Of a stretch of DNA of 64,000 bases, positions 61,101-64,000 are shown in pieces. This stretch comes from Bradyrhizobium sp. DOA9 (GTDB lineage: Bacteria > Pseudomonadota > Alphaproteobacteria > Rhizobiales > Xanthobacteraceae). The translations under genes and the position numbers were made by a program. Within the stretch, counting starts at the first letter, position 1; each line of letters starts with the position of its first letter. The notes below the pieces were generated by a model, which did not search any database, was not told the origin of the DNA, and saw only the letters and a list, made by a program, of their open reading frames with translations. The stretch lies in the NCBI RefSeq assembly GCF_000617845.2, contig NZ_DF820425.1, positions 6,640,741-6,704,740 of the forward strand, written 5' to 3'.

Positions 61101-64000
61101 GTCTCGCTGTCCGCGTCAACAATCACGCCCGGATTGACTCCGGCCGCGGCGTTCCATGCATCGATTTCGACATGACCGCCGATCACCGCGCGGGTGTCTT
61201 CGGTCATGATCGACACGAGCACCGATCCGCCAATCGAAACGGGACCGCTTCCGGAGACACCGGCGGCGACGACGATGTCGAGGATGTCTTCGGAGCTGAA
61301 AGCATCGACGGTCAGGCCGATCGGACCGTGGGTCTCTATGTCGGCGTAGTCTCCGACCAGCGCCTGGACGGTGTCATCGTGCACAAGCACGTTCGTCGCG
61401 ATGCCGATCGACGACGAGCTACCCGAGGCGGCGACGCCGCCCGCCACGAATGTCAGGTCGAGCGTACTGGAGGCGATGACGTTGACGTTGCCGCCGGCAG
61501 TCAGCTCCGTGGTATCGGCGCCGCTGCCGCTCTGGACATCCGCCTCCGTCGTCGTCAGGAGAACCGCGACGGCGATCGAGGCCGCCACCGCGACGTCGCT
61601 CGACGCCGCACCGAAGGTCGCGGCCACCGACGTCATGTCGTCGACCGCAGTGGCCGTCACCGATACGTCGCCATTGTCCGAGGTCAGGCTCGCACCGGCC
61701 TCGACCTTGGCCCGGGTGGTCCGCGTGACGACATCGACATTGATGCCGATGCCGACGCCTGCACCGCCCGCCGAAAGACCGATGGAGCCCGCGCCAGTGA
61801 ACAGAGTCATGGTGTCGCCGGCACTGACCAGGACACCCGTATCACCTTCGACGTCGGCGTCCGCAAAGATGGTCGCCTCCGTGTTGATGGTGATGACGTT
61901 GATGGCCGCGGAGCCGCCGATCGCCTTGCCGCCGCCCGAAGCCGCAGCGCCGGCGGCGAAGTTCGTCAGCGCCAGTTCCTGGTTGTCGATTCCGCCCACC
62001 CCGGTGTTCAGGCCGAGCGTTTCCGACAGCGGCGTGAAGCTGCCGGTCGCCTTGACCGTCACCGTGCCGCCATTCGCGGTCACATCGGCGCCGGAGCCGA
62101 CCTCGGCCCTGGTGTCCATGGAATTGACAATGTTGATCGAAACGGCGATGCCGGCGCCGGTTCCGCTTGTCGTGGACAGCGCGGCGCCGCCCGAGAGGTT
62201 CTGAACCTTCACCAGACTTGCGGCTTCGACCGTGACGTCGCCGGCGTCGGCGGTCACCGTCGCGTTGGCGCCGATCTCCGCCTCGTTGGAGATGTCCATG
62301 TAGTTGATCGCGATCGAGCCTGCGATCGCATCGGCGCCCCCCGCGGCGCCCGACAGCGCACGCACCTGGAACACGTTCGACTGGCCAGTCGGCTGCACTG
62401 CCTTGACGGAAACGGAGCTGCCGGAAACCGTCGCATCGCCGATCCGGGCAAGACCGTCGAACAGGACGATGTCCAGGCCAACCGCAGCCGCCGCGGTATT
62501 GCTATTGGTATTCTGGATGTCCATGGCGGTCGCAAGGGCGAGCGCCTTGGCGGTGATTTGGGAGGTCGTCTCGACCTTCACCGCACCCGAGGCATTGACA
62601 TCGGCGTTGTCGTCGATCTCAGCGGTCGCGCCGCCTTCGAGATAGTTGACCGCCACCGTTGCGGCAACCGTCGTGCCGCCGCTTGAGTTGCCGCTGGTGC
62701 CGCCCGCGCCGGTCTTCAGGCCGGAGCCGGAGTTGGTGGTCGAGCTGCTGTTGGCGCTGTTGAACATGCCGTCACCGGACTGGGTCGGCGTATTCGTCGC
62801 CTGGCCGCCGGACTGATTGCTGGCGAAGTTTCCGGCGTTGGTCGTCTGCTGGTCAGAGCTCTGCGTCGTCGTCTTGTCGGCGCCCTTGGCGCTGGCTTTG
62901 GTCGTCGCGATGGATCTCAGGATCGAATCCGTCGTGACCGTCGCGCTCGCGATCTCGTTCACGCCGCTCGTCATCGAACGGCCCACATAGGCCTCGCTGT
63001 CGTCCAGCCCGATGTTCACGGCAACCGACGCACCGACGCCGGTGCTCGCACCGGCGACCTCGGCATCGGCCTTGGATATGATGTCGGCCGCGTGGTCGGC
63101 CGTGACGGAGAGAGCGCCACCGGTCATGGTGAAGTCGCCCGTACCGATGCCGATCCGCGCGTTCGTGGTGTTCTCGACATAGGTGACGGCAACCGCGCCG
63201 CCGACCGCCGTGCCGGCGCCCGCAGCACCACCGAGCGCCTCGGTGATCTCGTCCGTGCCGGGCTGGGCCGAAAGCAGCTTCGACACTGCATCTACCGACA
63301 CGCCGTTCGCCGTGCCGTTCATCACGGTGTTGTCTCGGATGCCCGCGTCGGTCGTGTCGAACAGGATCGAGAGCGCAATCGATGCGCCGACGCCCGTCGA
63401 GCCCGAACCCTTCGAGACGCCCTTGGACGACGCGAGCACATAGTGCCGCGAGTCGCTCACCGCATCGATGTCGATGGGTCCGCCCGAGAGCGTCAATGTG
63501 CTGCCGGTGCCGCCGGCGAGCGGATTGGTATCGGACGTGACATAGCTCAGCGCGAACGAGCCCGCCACGCCGGTATCTCCGCCGCTCGCCGCCGAGGACG
63601 CCTTGGCGCTGTAATCGTGCGTCGCGTCGCCATCCACGGTGCGCATCGTCGAGGAGAGGATGAGGCCCTGCGCGGACACGTCCGTGCCCACCGCCACGCT
63701 CGCCGAGTTCTCCATGGTCGCGACGTTGATCGCGATGCCAATGCCGACGGCGTCGTTCCCTGCGGAAGTCGCCGCTTCGCCCTTGCCGAGCGCCGAGGCG
63801 TCGATGTTGTTCTTGGTCGTGAGCGACACGTTGCCCGAGGTCGCCGTCACCGACGCGCCCGAGAGCGTCGCCTCCGCGATCGAGGACGAAACGTTGACGG
63901 CAATCGCCGCCGCGACGCTGATGTCGCTGCCGTTCTGGCTGGCGTTGGAGGTCGTTCCCTTGGTGCCGGTGCCGGTACCCTGGGCCTTGGTGTTGCCTTG
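40121..64000 (-). CDS. giant RTX-like surface or secreted protein (partial, N-terminus beyond right edge)
   Basis: One uninterrupted frame runs 23,880 bases to the window edge, at least 7,959 codons; a GTG at 63,850 is internal. From N to C: about 2,300 residues of short beta-helix-like repeats rich in Gly, Ala and Val (64,000-57,000); a mixed region to about 51,500; RTX-like and Calx-beta-like stretches (51,500-45,400); blocks of calcium-binding RTX nonapeptides such as GGAGNDALDGREGDDLIFGD (45,250-42,300); two LamG-like domains (41,950-40,900); and near the end a zinc-protease motif HELGHLMGLEH (40,478-40,510). The protein should be extracellular. From memory, giant proteins of about 8,000 residues with an N-terminal LEPR-XLL motif are similar, but that end is not visible. 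It heads the operon; the promoter is outside. Confidence 0.9.
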   Translation of the reverse strand, partial: QGNTKAQGTGTGTKGTTSNASQNGSDISVAAAIAVNVSSSIAEATLSGASVTATSGNVSLTTKNNIDASALGKGEAATSAGNDAVGIGIAINVATMENSASVAVGTDVSAQGLILSSTMRTVDGDATHDYSAKASSAASGGDTGVAGSFALSYVTSDTNPLAGGTGSTLTLSGGPIDIDAVSDSRHYVLASSKGVSKGSGSTGVGASIALSILFDTTDAGIRDNTVMNGTANGVSVDAVSKLLSAQPGTDEITEALGGAAGAGTAVGGAVAVTYVENTTNARIGIGTGDFTMTGGALSVTADHAADIISKADAEVAGASTGVGASVAVNIGLDDSEAYVGRSMTSGVNEIASATVTTDSILRSIATTKASAKGADKTTTQSSDQQTTNAGNFASNQSGGQATNTPTQSGDGMFNSANSSSTTNSGSGLKTGAGGTSGNSSGGTTVAATVAVNYLEGGATAEIDDNADVNASGAVKVETTSQITAKALALATAMDIQNTNSNTAAAAVGLDIVLFDGLARIGDATVSGSSVSVKAVQPTGQSNVFQVRALSGAAGGADAIAGSIAINYMDISNEAEIGANATVTADAGDVTVEAASLVKVQNLSGGAALSTTSGTGAGIAVSINIVNSMDTRAEVGSGADVTANGGTVTVKATGSFTPLSETLGLNTGVGGIDNQELALTNFAAGAAASGGGKAIGGSAAINVITINTEATIFADADVEGDTGVLVSAGDTMTLFTGAGSIGLSAGGAGVGIGINVDVVTRTTRAKVEAGASLTSDNGDVSVTATAVDDMTSVAATFGAASSDVAVAASIAVAVLLTTTEADVQSGSGADTTELTAGGNVNVIASSTLDLTFVAGGVAASGSSSSIGIATNVLVHDDTVQALVGDYADIETHGPIGLTVDAFSSEDILDIVVAAGVSGSGPVSIGGSVLVSIMTEDTRAVIGGHVEIDAWNAAAGVNPGVIVDADSETTVLSVAGGLAVSAGGSGVGAGISVHKLDKTTEALIGSNVDIGGNPAAVGSMAEGNIEVDARSVETVKTFGVAGGVGSSVGVGIGAEVLLLTPITRAQIGDNAIAKTRGSVKVQASDESEIDIIVVGAAAGGTGGAGAGAAVAVIDKTVDADIGANGDVVGLGFITTQAKTGQYAIGSEGSNTGVNTGSFEFTSADSKNNLNEDSFEVGLLDTSDEQVPTDLVAEGDPTQDDGSGQAQEVNQQDEISNPNLTSQRTATLNDTPTSGVVVSASGKDDFESYAIGFGAGGTFGVGIGAAVSVLTSHTTADIGTGTDINKSTEAAAAGQSVYVVAATDFHHVGIGAGGAIGGTVGVAPGVDVSVVNQTTTATIGANAEVHAANDVSVTAIAREDFFVVGFGVAGSGVASVGGGVSVVSVTNTTSATIGAGATVKAGGDVAVIAEDFTHFTQLSLGVGVSGVAGVGAGVGVLVVTKDTTALIGNGAHVDAQALGSGGVGNILTGGWQDGSDFGLDTARGVIVQAQSSEDILNLTVSAGGGIAGIAGSVTVTVIDSDTLATIDADAQINMDTANFDEGDTVGSQQGVWVTASNDYKLINAAISIAGGLVGVGASISFGSVRNNVAALIGAGSDLRAKNRVEATALGNKDVRGYVASGAGGLVGVAAAVNVFAINDDFGGGYVDEDGNSGDATQLKKDGGGSTDMKSYANDEGGEGTTSVNNAFGEMSSGGSGSASGSADKRISNIMGPKSVNSVDVAAPLNTPATPKGVTAIVQGGSGGNKTTIKTGDVEVTAEERISFDFITGAAAGGFVGAGAGVTVINVNSNVEARLGGVIEASGVVNVTAASERGGDGVSVGVAAGAVALGATVTIINDEGRQLAEISDDAAIDGASAITVTAENDQDYTSNVYSVTIGAAGIGVNFARIDLADDNNATAETAARIGDNVQIGKIDRVGSVTVQADSNVYVESNVYGVGAGLVGASINFSFVESDQNVLAVIGGSADIDASGAVNVTSLLDVEAHAEVLSITIGAIGLGASIAKADAQGSSKAISNGEIDGSGSVLVQAKAIVVTDAYAEASGGGIVSGNGHDATATSSPTVEARISGSTTSAGNVEVKAISEGRADAITESKAGGIVGVGVGFARATVSPVVTAIIDAGTITAGNVLVRATHNFGLAANIWRANAKTEAASAALVGAKVNRTEAKANAQVRAQIDGDVNIDTQDALGAGFVKIEALGVNNARAYTDGLNVGILAAVGSTQADAQANGITIAEILDQASVSGTPDYTIGALDVTATGQDTASAQVNAAGGGVLSIDHNKANASVIGEVRAEIGKNIGILAAGAVAVVATARPEVDANVKGVSGGGITVGISEAEGTMEPKVTAMIDTGTSLAADGNVEVKAIAAPQQGFVPNYKVESVNTNSHTIQVLSHGLSTGDIVEVGNNPNVDERDYNVIVVGQNNDLIAFGNFFSGASNTILDNRDEIRFPGAHNYQTGDKVILTKITGDDGSVPGDVEHESSNTFWVIVIDAQTIKLVDSVAKTAPGWFTSNAETFLPSNVLNNWIDLGPNSFNVDDALTYQAPGGGQKFGVGTVDVAKSTIDGALGNGSTNLALASNSTNNNRIYFVDLVEGSPTEGQYIDSGFAVGNAVVYTSTNAAGTAVGADLGGLVQGRVYYIAEKGSAAEGYYIKLKSAAGVNENVYYEREDVNTYKVVLTDGSTWSSLGYDDGEAFNITNSNGNDGSYTIDSISGATLTITGTLSHVTRIDQSMTVDDRDVDGGPGTDLRYTLTLSSGNWGSAFTAGGSITLSGLGGLNGTQTIHSVSGNQLTLQLASPNVGATVSAGAQVQLLNPENDTFDAPFIDLQPDKDTDGIIEADPDGDGVLAPDDKADPSIHQLTLAQNAPIGGLKSGQVYYVVEESGNQVRLSETKGGSVLALTPPATNGNVHYLGKFGIELNTTTDKDTYELRIDLTSSAGLAGQTMTGPDGVSLATIAPPSGDGTSAVTARGSGGSLLADIRVNKAELNVEPVLEANISAALVSSGGNITIEADGQMEGTALGRNGSGGFVAVGRADAKINQSADRMSVDVKIGSGTQLVADGNLVMHAEGTGHFDADSETSTGGFVGLADAKALVAADWKSRIEVGANAVVLVAGLVDGRVNGGMTGRARAYANGIGLGGDGDATANYVMDDSDLEIEVRHGALLEGNEVSLHADGTGTNVFVTADGRGAGFYAEGQGDARAQLALTSSIRILDNDAVNTGAKITGWEGVDFVVENHDNLLKTRANARSTGLFGYIDADTHTSYDLDANVFGDTGGGNGGNNTLVTAGPRDLTSGHLDDFNYSPLAGGDKRLAFYVLAENRANEIDHDATHQRRALAAGGSAEHTDGDSREDEIEFSSNVLILSGQSPELVTKTLVISGDATIQRAVNITVNDSQGGGGSEIDSGQILSDKIYVNDIENPGPGDVAFKSTDISGSGGTWTFSETLQRVEILNLSDKDIQINDIDVTADRQPLVMLTPTGTSDTMTLTFNIASEVSPTYVEITNTGNADILLNGEINNPIGVTTIVAQHGSVLGDQSGGDSVVRTETLNIDASVNAGAGDSTRVIVEIVESAGVPEAFEFRTSQVNGLTDTIFLGLGNRFYEGQMVRYDATSTPISGLVDGGYYYVSFGSDAFNPDTGMIGVQLFTDAALTQKVNIDVAGALTNTHTLKGVESFTVDAGNDIFLDVRALMRDGQASDFGSNPYYVVNVDRIAAGDDADVLLRPSYLQSGEGDSGGVVVRHRGVSPTGEKEFTYYTNFVKANPPPDQDPVGVSRGAYGAGTTKIGTTYDFRGLDTSGNRTIAGLQSGDISHAGNVNVVAAESLPSDTVINVLSLVEVDTTGVVQGDGHTSVLTNGWIGLTEISGDFRVGTIKSTASDVLLYSPQSIVDAEWDTNQAAADVSARNITMVADAAFANPNPNQVLNQVSAPNLTGGPSAFGGIGRMDNFLEIDVDNRNLSTGVLRAFDTTASISQGIFLDEIAGNMRVHTVSTVNDVSLRTLNGSIIDRNGSSAPNVIGLSVDLDANGDGASIGEAGDDLEINSRNGLVKNTDLTADVDDVALEANNNIWLTETEGELRLVLAHTYLGNITLTVQESASATSTAEDLQLIENGSARFAENNVTAPGLHVDASRPLPHGLILAEQGAVLLRVGDDIETHQNSAIVAGKQIDIFGDFVNSDVGYGTTILLRGQIIAGAVMVVAGNRSPNVPSGTSTSRPIGTWRPNDSALNVTAADRVTRIFGNSDSDFFQFGDTSGDTGGTSWGDDGYVFIGSKTKVYGSNTAVTGAYATPDARNDGEDDFKVYFLQDAAAQTSPAISTVGFTVNPYTTGTPLTPFNYDMNVLAEHTLTLDGQSDTDTYEVYTLGSQGDERNYIINVLDTGEEDDGVDTLDIFGHDGDNDIFLLRAAAYLPHETADRPGYVALLHGTLDPYQDVITGNEDSAEVQRISYDTGLNGRLTVEGRGGNDSFFVDDVTVISTLDGGAGDDTFQIGQIFGANRNEDDGNLLPQDEFPDLRPTTRGWLSRGSSAPMIAQGGTGNDEFRVYSNQSELRLEGDDNNDLFIVRAFAISATTDFDWNDNGIIDVDDLQAGVDLLTIGFKNGAAAFDQAIAGHSQKVVLQTALKTNGSYVFDRNIVDNVVGDGGINFLDVYLTVNDTTDDVIVLDEDGVATPQIGLGFSVAQAPDIRAGGGQDEVRYNVNAPVSVDGGTGFDKLVILGTEFADDIAITAQGIFGAGLNVRYTTIEVVEVDGLEGDDQFFVQSTAFGVAYRVIGGLGSDMINVAGDVTADIVTRELEGVSGAVDHLVTSDDVLYDGIVIDGIDYNVTTDGEGLVVIDEGLNGFTAVREGSSPTDSYSVRLARPLEDGEVVYVTVSAARSPQEERDDAFANPVPLPNGPGDTLWVTRSPLTGSLIDFDGLESQVNDDFLREVVIDGQTILVPNRAVVLRFDHNSWDTPQEVFLYAVDDERAEGDRVVVVQHSVISTTSPDYDAIDVRNVEVQLRDNDTPGVLVTELDPFLDVEDGRTLVVEDDGTGLTGLKDRISVQLTLEPDATDQIVVKLNFGGLTGDALLADLVDKGIKITSSDNRFDETNLTLTFDSSDWDDDVILTIEARSDDVREDPETAVIGFGLNVASVTQSMTVGTWDDNGTDRLSLSLQTTAWASKGFDIGQTVVLTGIAGITDGTIATISGFATGGVVAKLNILAAGATLGLDASVTVTKNVLNGDQTIDDDGDFAFPNLRSGTGLLDIEVIDDDTAGSVVLETGRDTILIPDDLSTNPDNESVSDSYRLRLTKAPKFDVDVAILTDGLANVTGVGYDLNNDGDINDAGEAISWSYEEVGGLRPVQVFNGTINFNGNTLTRGSGSDLGSFLAEGWQEGDLLRLSNLGTDFEVASVTEDTLTLKTSTGLLNTSVKDVIVSRLLELETWSGGVRLEQVDGAWRLVRLEAEVTNIADPESDPNFDVDGWLKEGFLEGQWVRISDGTNFIDAKIAIIRGFNGTQDHSLQFTLDPAADFAAADLSWLAGNVDVTVTRIAAVTTFSTTNYYQLQTIELTADPYYEVPTTREGVKIFPVKNHRLSEIRGPLAVEGGPAGADRSLTNGVKLPGETDAFLIAIGAQPPESQQIDVLNIYNDGSKADTTGVLTDTTLKGFAMGPDLVFPNVEGPLYGEGPEGQGPQTLIFPGGISFGKVNFGANGVTNNSTVSTVEVVNVMLGEGNDDLRVEGTLNPADHVSAENIFQAVQNSNNYEQLNNLNPAYANKLVITRDGFNWKGEGFLVGQDLFYVNSSGVRIALGKIIGIEDAIAYFDGQGNPIIDPATGKPYRDPSDNSLLIVDRSSLPAGVSFSGSSKLVAVDKDVSQLLNTTVTNVGGGLSTIKWVSRLDGAVPAINWEEAGFLAGHLIHVDLANGTRIDLRIVEISDDGKSIVVKGLSQAQGSSLNGLFWVQGAHGGLTVLHGGGNLQINTDGTFDFHTDENLLVRRDGRSFSEVGFEVGQVIQLEGETYTRTIVAIDDTADHGIATPAGEFKTWGTGSVLVLSDPLRTGGTVLGDLQEEKFLVHVADAFETTITETVKIEIKAQTPGNDATLETVVRLMNGQNWSTLGFEVGGTLFVEGRAGAFKIKSISGSTLVLLDAALRDCAGSDGIATLKITTYDITRSGGQRVGGDHFVVVGGGGPNSPLVIYGDTSQDGIWYSGHSYDRLGLEFGDKPYDPFPHLPDNQNEDDEWVFSLANPFDFHGNDIIDASALFVDKADSNIFPSVGITAYGGMGDDLIIGSQTGDHLAGGSGNDTIIGQRGTDHIYGDSGINVNILTRALTIDTLDKSPAPSINPATKKADNTFAPVPSEVRDPMGNRRADATGNTNIAGAGSDHIEGNGSGKTDGTPDIIFADHGEVIQLVIDPNRPFVLDQKIQTTLLSTVLAINSKEPQTGGDDVVLGSEIDDIIIGGAGNDALDGREGDDLIFGDNVNLSRMGGADGNLYDDIKSLRFQTLAGTLMYSRSDRAAPTGYDINQVSGDNSGVLLVSLAIDPLHPELGLQPIARDFRDPNGPSWWSEYKIDYAQYHNFDVEAGITGAGSFGNDYIAGGAGNDQIFGQLGNDVIQGDGTIAGAITGRGDGTSDGFTPLTRYVSAGREMPELTDPTGALKVVASIGLASDGSDYIEGGGGCDTIFGGLGQDDIVGGSSSFFSLVDPENRPDGGDMIFGGSGQEIDRNDADQAVGTQVLNRHTRDADTIAGDNGDIIRLVGINGTDLLAGKTNINYQQLYNTRNGMFLSYTYDANIVVNGQTVADYAVETGERIVVRGVTQLDYTPGGPDYQSALFDLETPTDIDRGAGWHSTFGFWSQVDIGRDDEVHGETGDDTIYLGGGNDIAFGDAENDDIIGGWGNDWISGGTGSDGILGDDGRIFTSRNAKMTGTGLYGSELAESLFGIYRLLKADPDDRTSQGNVINELIYTPGHVQVELINVEYAIVKSVDLTPFDSVEDAVLVPDASADPKNHNPLFADDVIFGGLGDDFLHGGSGDDAIGGHEVISEGYIQLFTPVNGTPVESTDGINLVTPTGLVRTDFTRPWNPGNILLFNTGDPHWNEPTPVRARTGEFYLYDEYDPRRVILFNDDGSVWETGSFVGKKSYFLNAPDNEGVPVLSYVEFAPNGTPIGSQIAVQSDGNDRIFGDMGNDWIVGGTGRDHIYGGFGNDLMNADDVMGGPVSVYDNGNFGSADDPDGGLNNTPETHLSWEDRVFGGAGLDILIGNTGGDRLIDHLGEFNSYIVPFAPFGIATVSRQVPPQLWDFLAAQAFSDGVDMTRTADVGPNHQSRYSNVIQQQGDPYGEIGLVTQQDHGFWQDQAGPPTDPQAGNIPGGRRDILRTADFNDRTLNGFSADVGNFTATNGVMNVASTSGTATSSAVFLLDSYLPTYYEVAATINVDKPVNGWKANGYIIFDYYSDVDFKFAGINVSTNKIEMGYKDASGWHYVVQSNKPVQIKPNENYDVLVAVNGNNVTVQVAGVNWFSYNFKPRLDAYGQPVPLNGGMVGFGMDGSKGRADNFRVQVLPPDFTLEVKDDFGGAQAAKVYTPETGTWQVTGGRYIGTATAAGPAISLANIGAELSVSSVLELEAKIDPVSSVSGLVFDYYGPNDYKFVLIDVVGDKVQVGHVDPDDGLSIDMTYAKTLDNAASHRVKLSFIGAAATITVDGAVVGTYGFNSALVDGNFGLVAMNGTVYFDEIVIRTNDPAFKAASPLMAATEASNPVTVQALDLSEVEPLLAAAREDWLESGLATSEQLAALSAVRIKVIDLPGRILGEAEGNTLYLDTDGAGYGWFVDLTPDNDNEFVRDEDGNLVAIDGGPADGRMDLLSVVTHELGHLMGLEHVDGSEGYVLSPNLNQGERLSFDAGTADSKHANPPGPKVPQAEMHVFIEQLGAFVPAPFAVLFNQADTGIPAAANFGQPEFVTIETTNPAGTNGEDTGPSGLIDWSARANKLLKQGGRR
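42290..45250 (-). repeat. coding RTX nonapeptide repeat blocks
   Basis: Within the giant gene, at least seven clusters of GGxGxDxxx-type repeats occur, for example near 45,250-45,150, 44,780-44,650, 44,340-44,250, 43,500-43,350, 43,050-42,990, 42,570-42,480 and 42,360-42,290. Such repeats bind calcium in a parallel beta-roll, usually folding only after export. Confidence 0.8.
56930..64000 (-). repeat. coding tandem beta-helix-like repeats of the giant gene
   Basis: The visible N-terminal 2,300 residues repeat a pattern of about 50-70 residues: a Gly/Ala/Val-rich strand (VGAGAAVAV), a short TxAxIG turn, then GAxVxAxGDVxVxA. The copies are diverged, so no long DNA identity is expected. The pattern resembles filamentous-adhesin beta-helices. 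Confidence 0.6.

Noticed and set aside
56591..62686. A 2,031-codon open frame on the plus strand opposite the giant gene
   Set aside because: It is rich in Arg, Asp, Ala and Gly with no domain pattern, and mirrors the codon bias of the minus-strand gene. It is a GC-driven shadow, as are the other long plus-strand frames at 45,476-48,760 and 53,816-55,978.

Overview
The window reads as high-GC alphaproteobacterial chromosome, most likely Bradyrhizobium or a close Nitrobacteraceae relative. The evidence is the codon use, many ATGA/GTGA/TGATG start-stop overlaps, a dispersed repeat of a type I recognise from Bradyrhizobium genomes, and GGAAC-N16/17-SGTT boxes that match the alphaproteobacterial general stress sigma factor EcfG. 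No database search was possible. Family names come from motifs and memory.

Layout. (1) 1-11.6 kb is core-like: the end of an unknown gene, a stand-alone BamA-type outer-membrane assembly protein (minus strand), a small secreted protein, a dispersed repeat, and a tight five-gene unit of NodT/TolC-like outer-membrane lipoprotein, MacA, MacB, OmpR-type regulator and histidine kinase. (2) 12.1-30.9 kb is an accessory block bracketed by two 42-bp direct repeats (38/42 identical) that each match the 3' half of a tRNA gene read on the minus strand. Inside are a truncated Crp/Fnr gene, a GT9-type glycosyltransferase, and a long glycan cluster: myo-inositol-phosphate synthase, histidine phosphatase, four CgeB-type glycosyltransferases, nucleotidyltransferase, methyltransferase, a glycosidase that looks circularly permuted, phosphopentomutase, two SDR epimerases, a B12-type radical SAM protein, a GT4 glycosyltransferase and a UDP-xylose-synthase-like enzyme. 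A DUF1003 membrane protein closes the block. (3) 31.1-32.4 kb is a tyrosine integrase broken by two frameshifts, next to the second tRNA-half repeat. (4) 33.0-64.0 kb is one minus-strand operon running off the right edge. It starts with a giant surface-type protein (at least 7,959 codons visible, N-terminus outside the window). Then come a GAF-HlyD protein, a PqqD/M50-peptidase/HlyD fusion, a SapC-family protein and a short SecA-like ATPase.

How the parts work together. The MacAB unit is an ABC efflux pump with its own outer-membrane channel and a co-transcribed two-component system. The glycan cluster has precursor-making, modifying and transferring enzymes for one oligo- or polysaccharide, and its first gene carries a perfect EcfG-type promoter, suggesting stress control. 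The last operon looks like a dedicated export and processing system for one giant RTX-like protein. It has two HlyD-type adaptors and a SecA paralogue, and no ABC ATPase in the visible part. This is the strongest candidate here for a little-described system.
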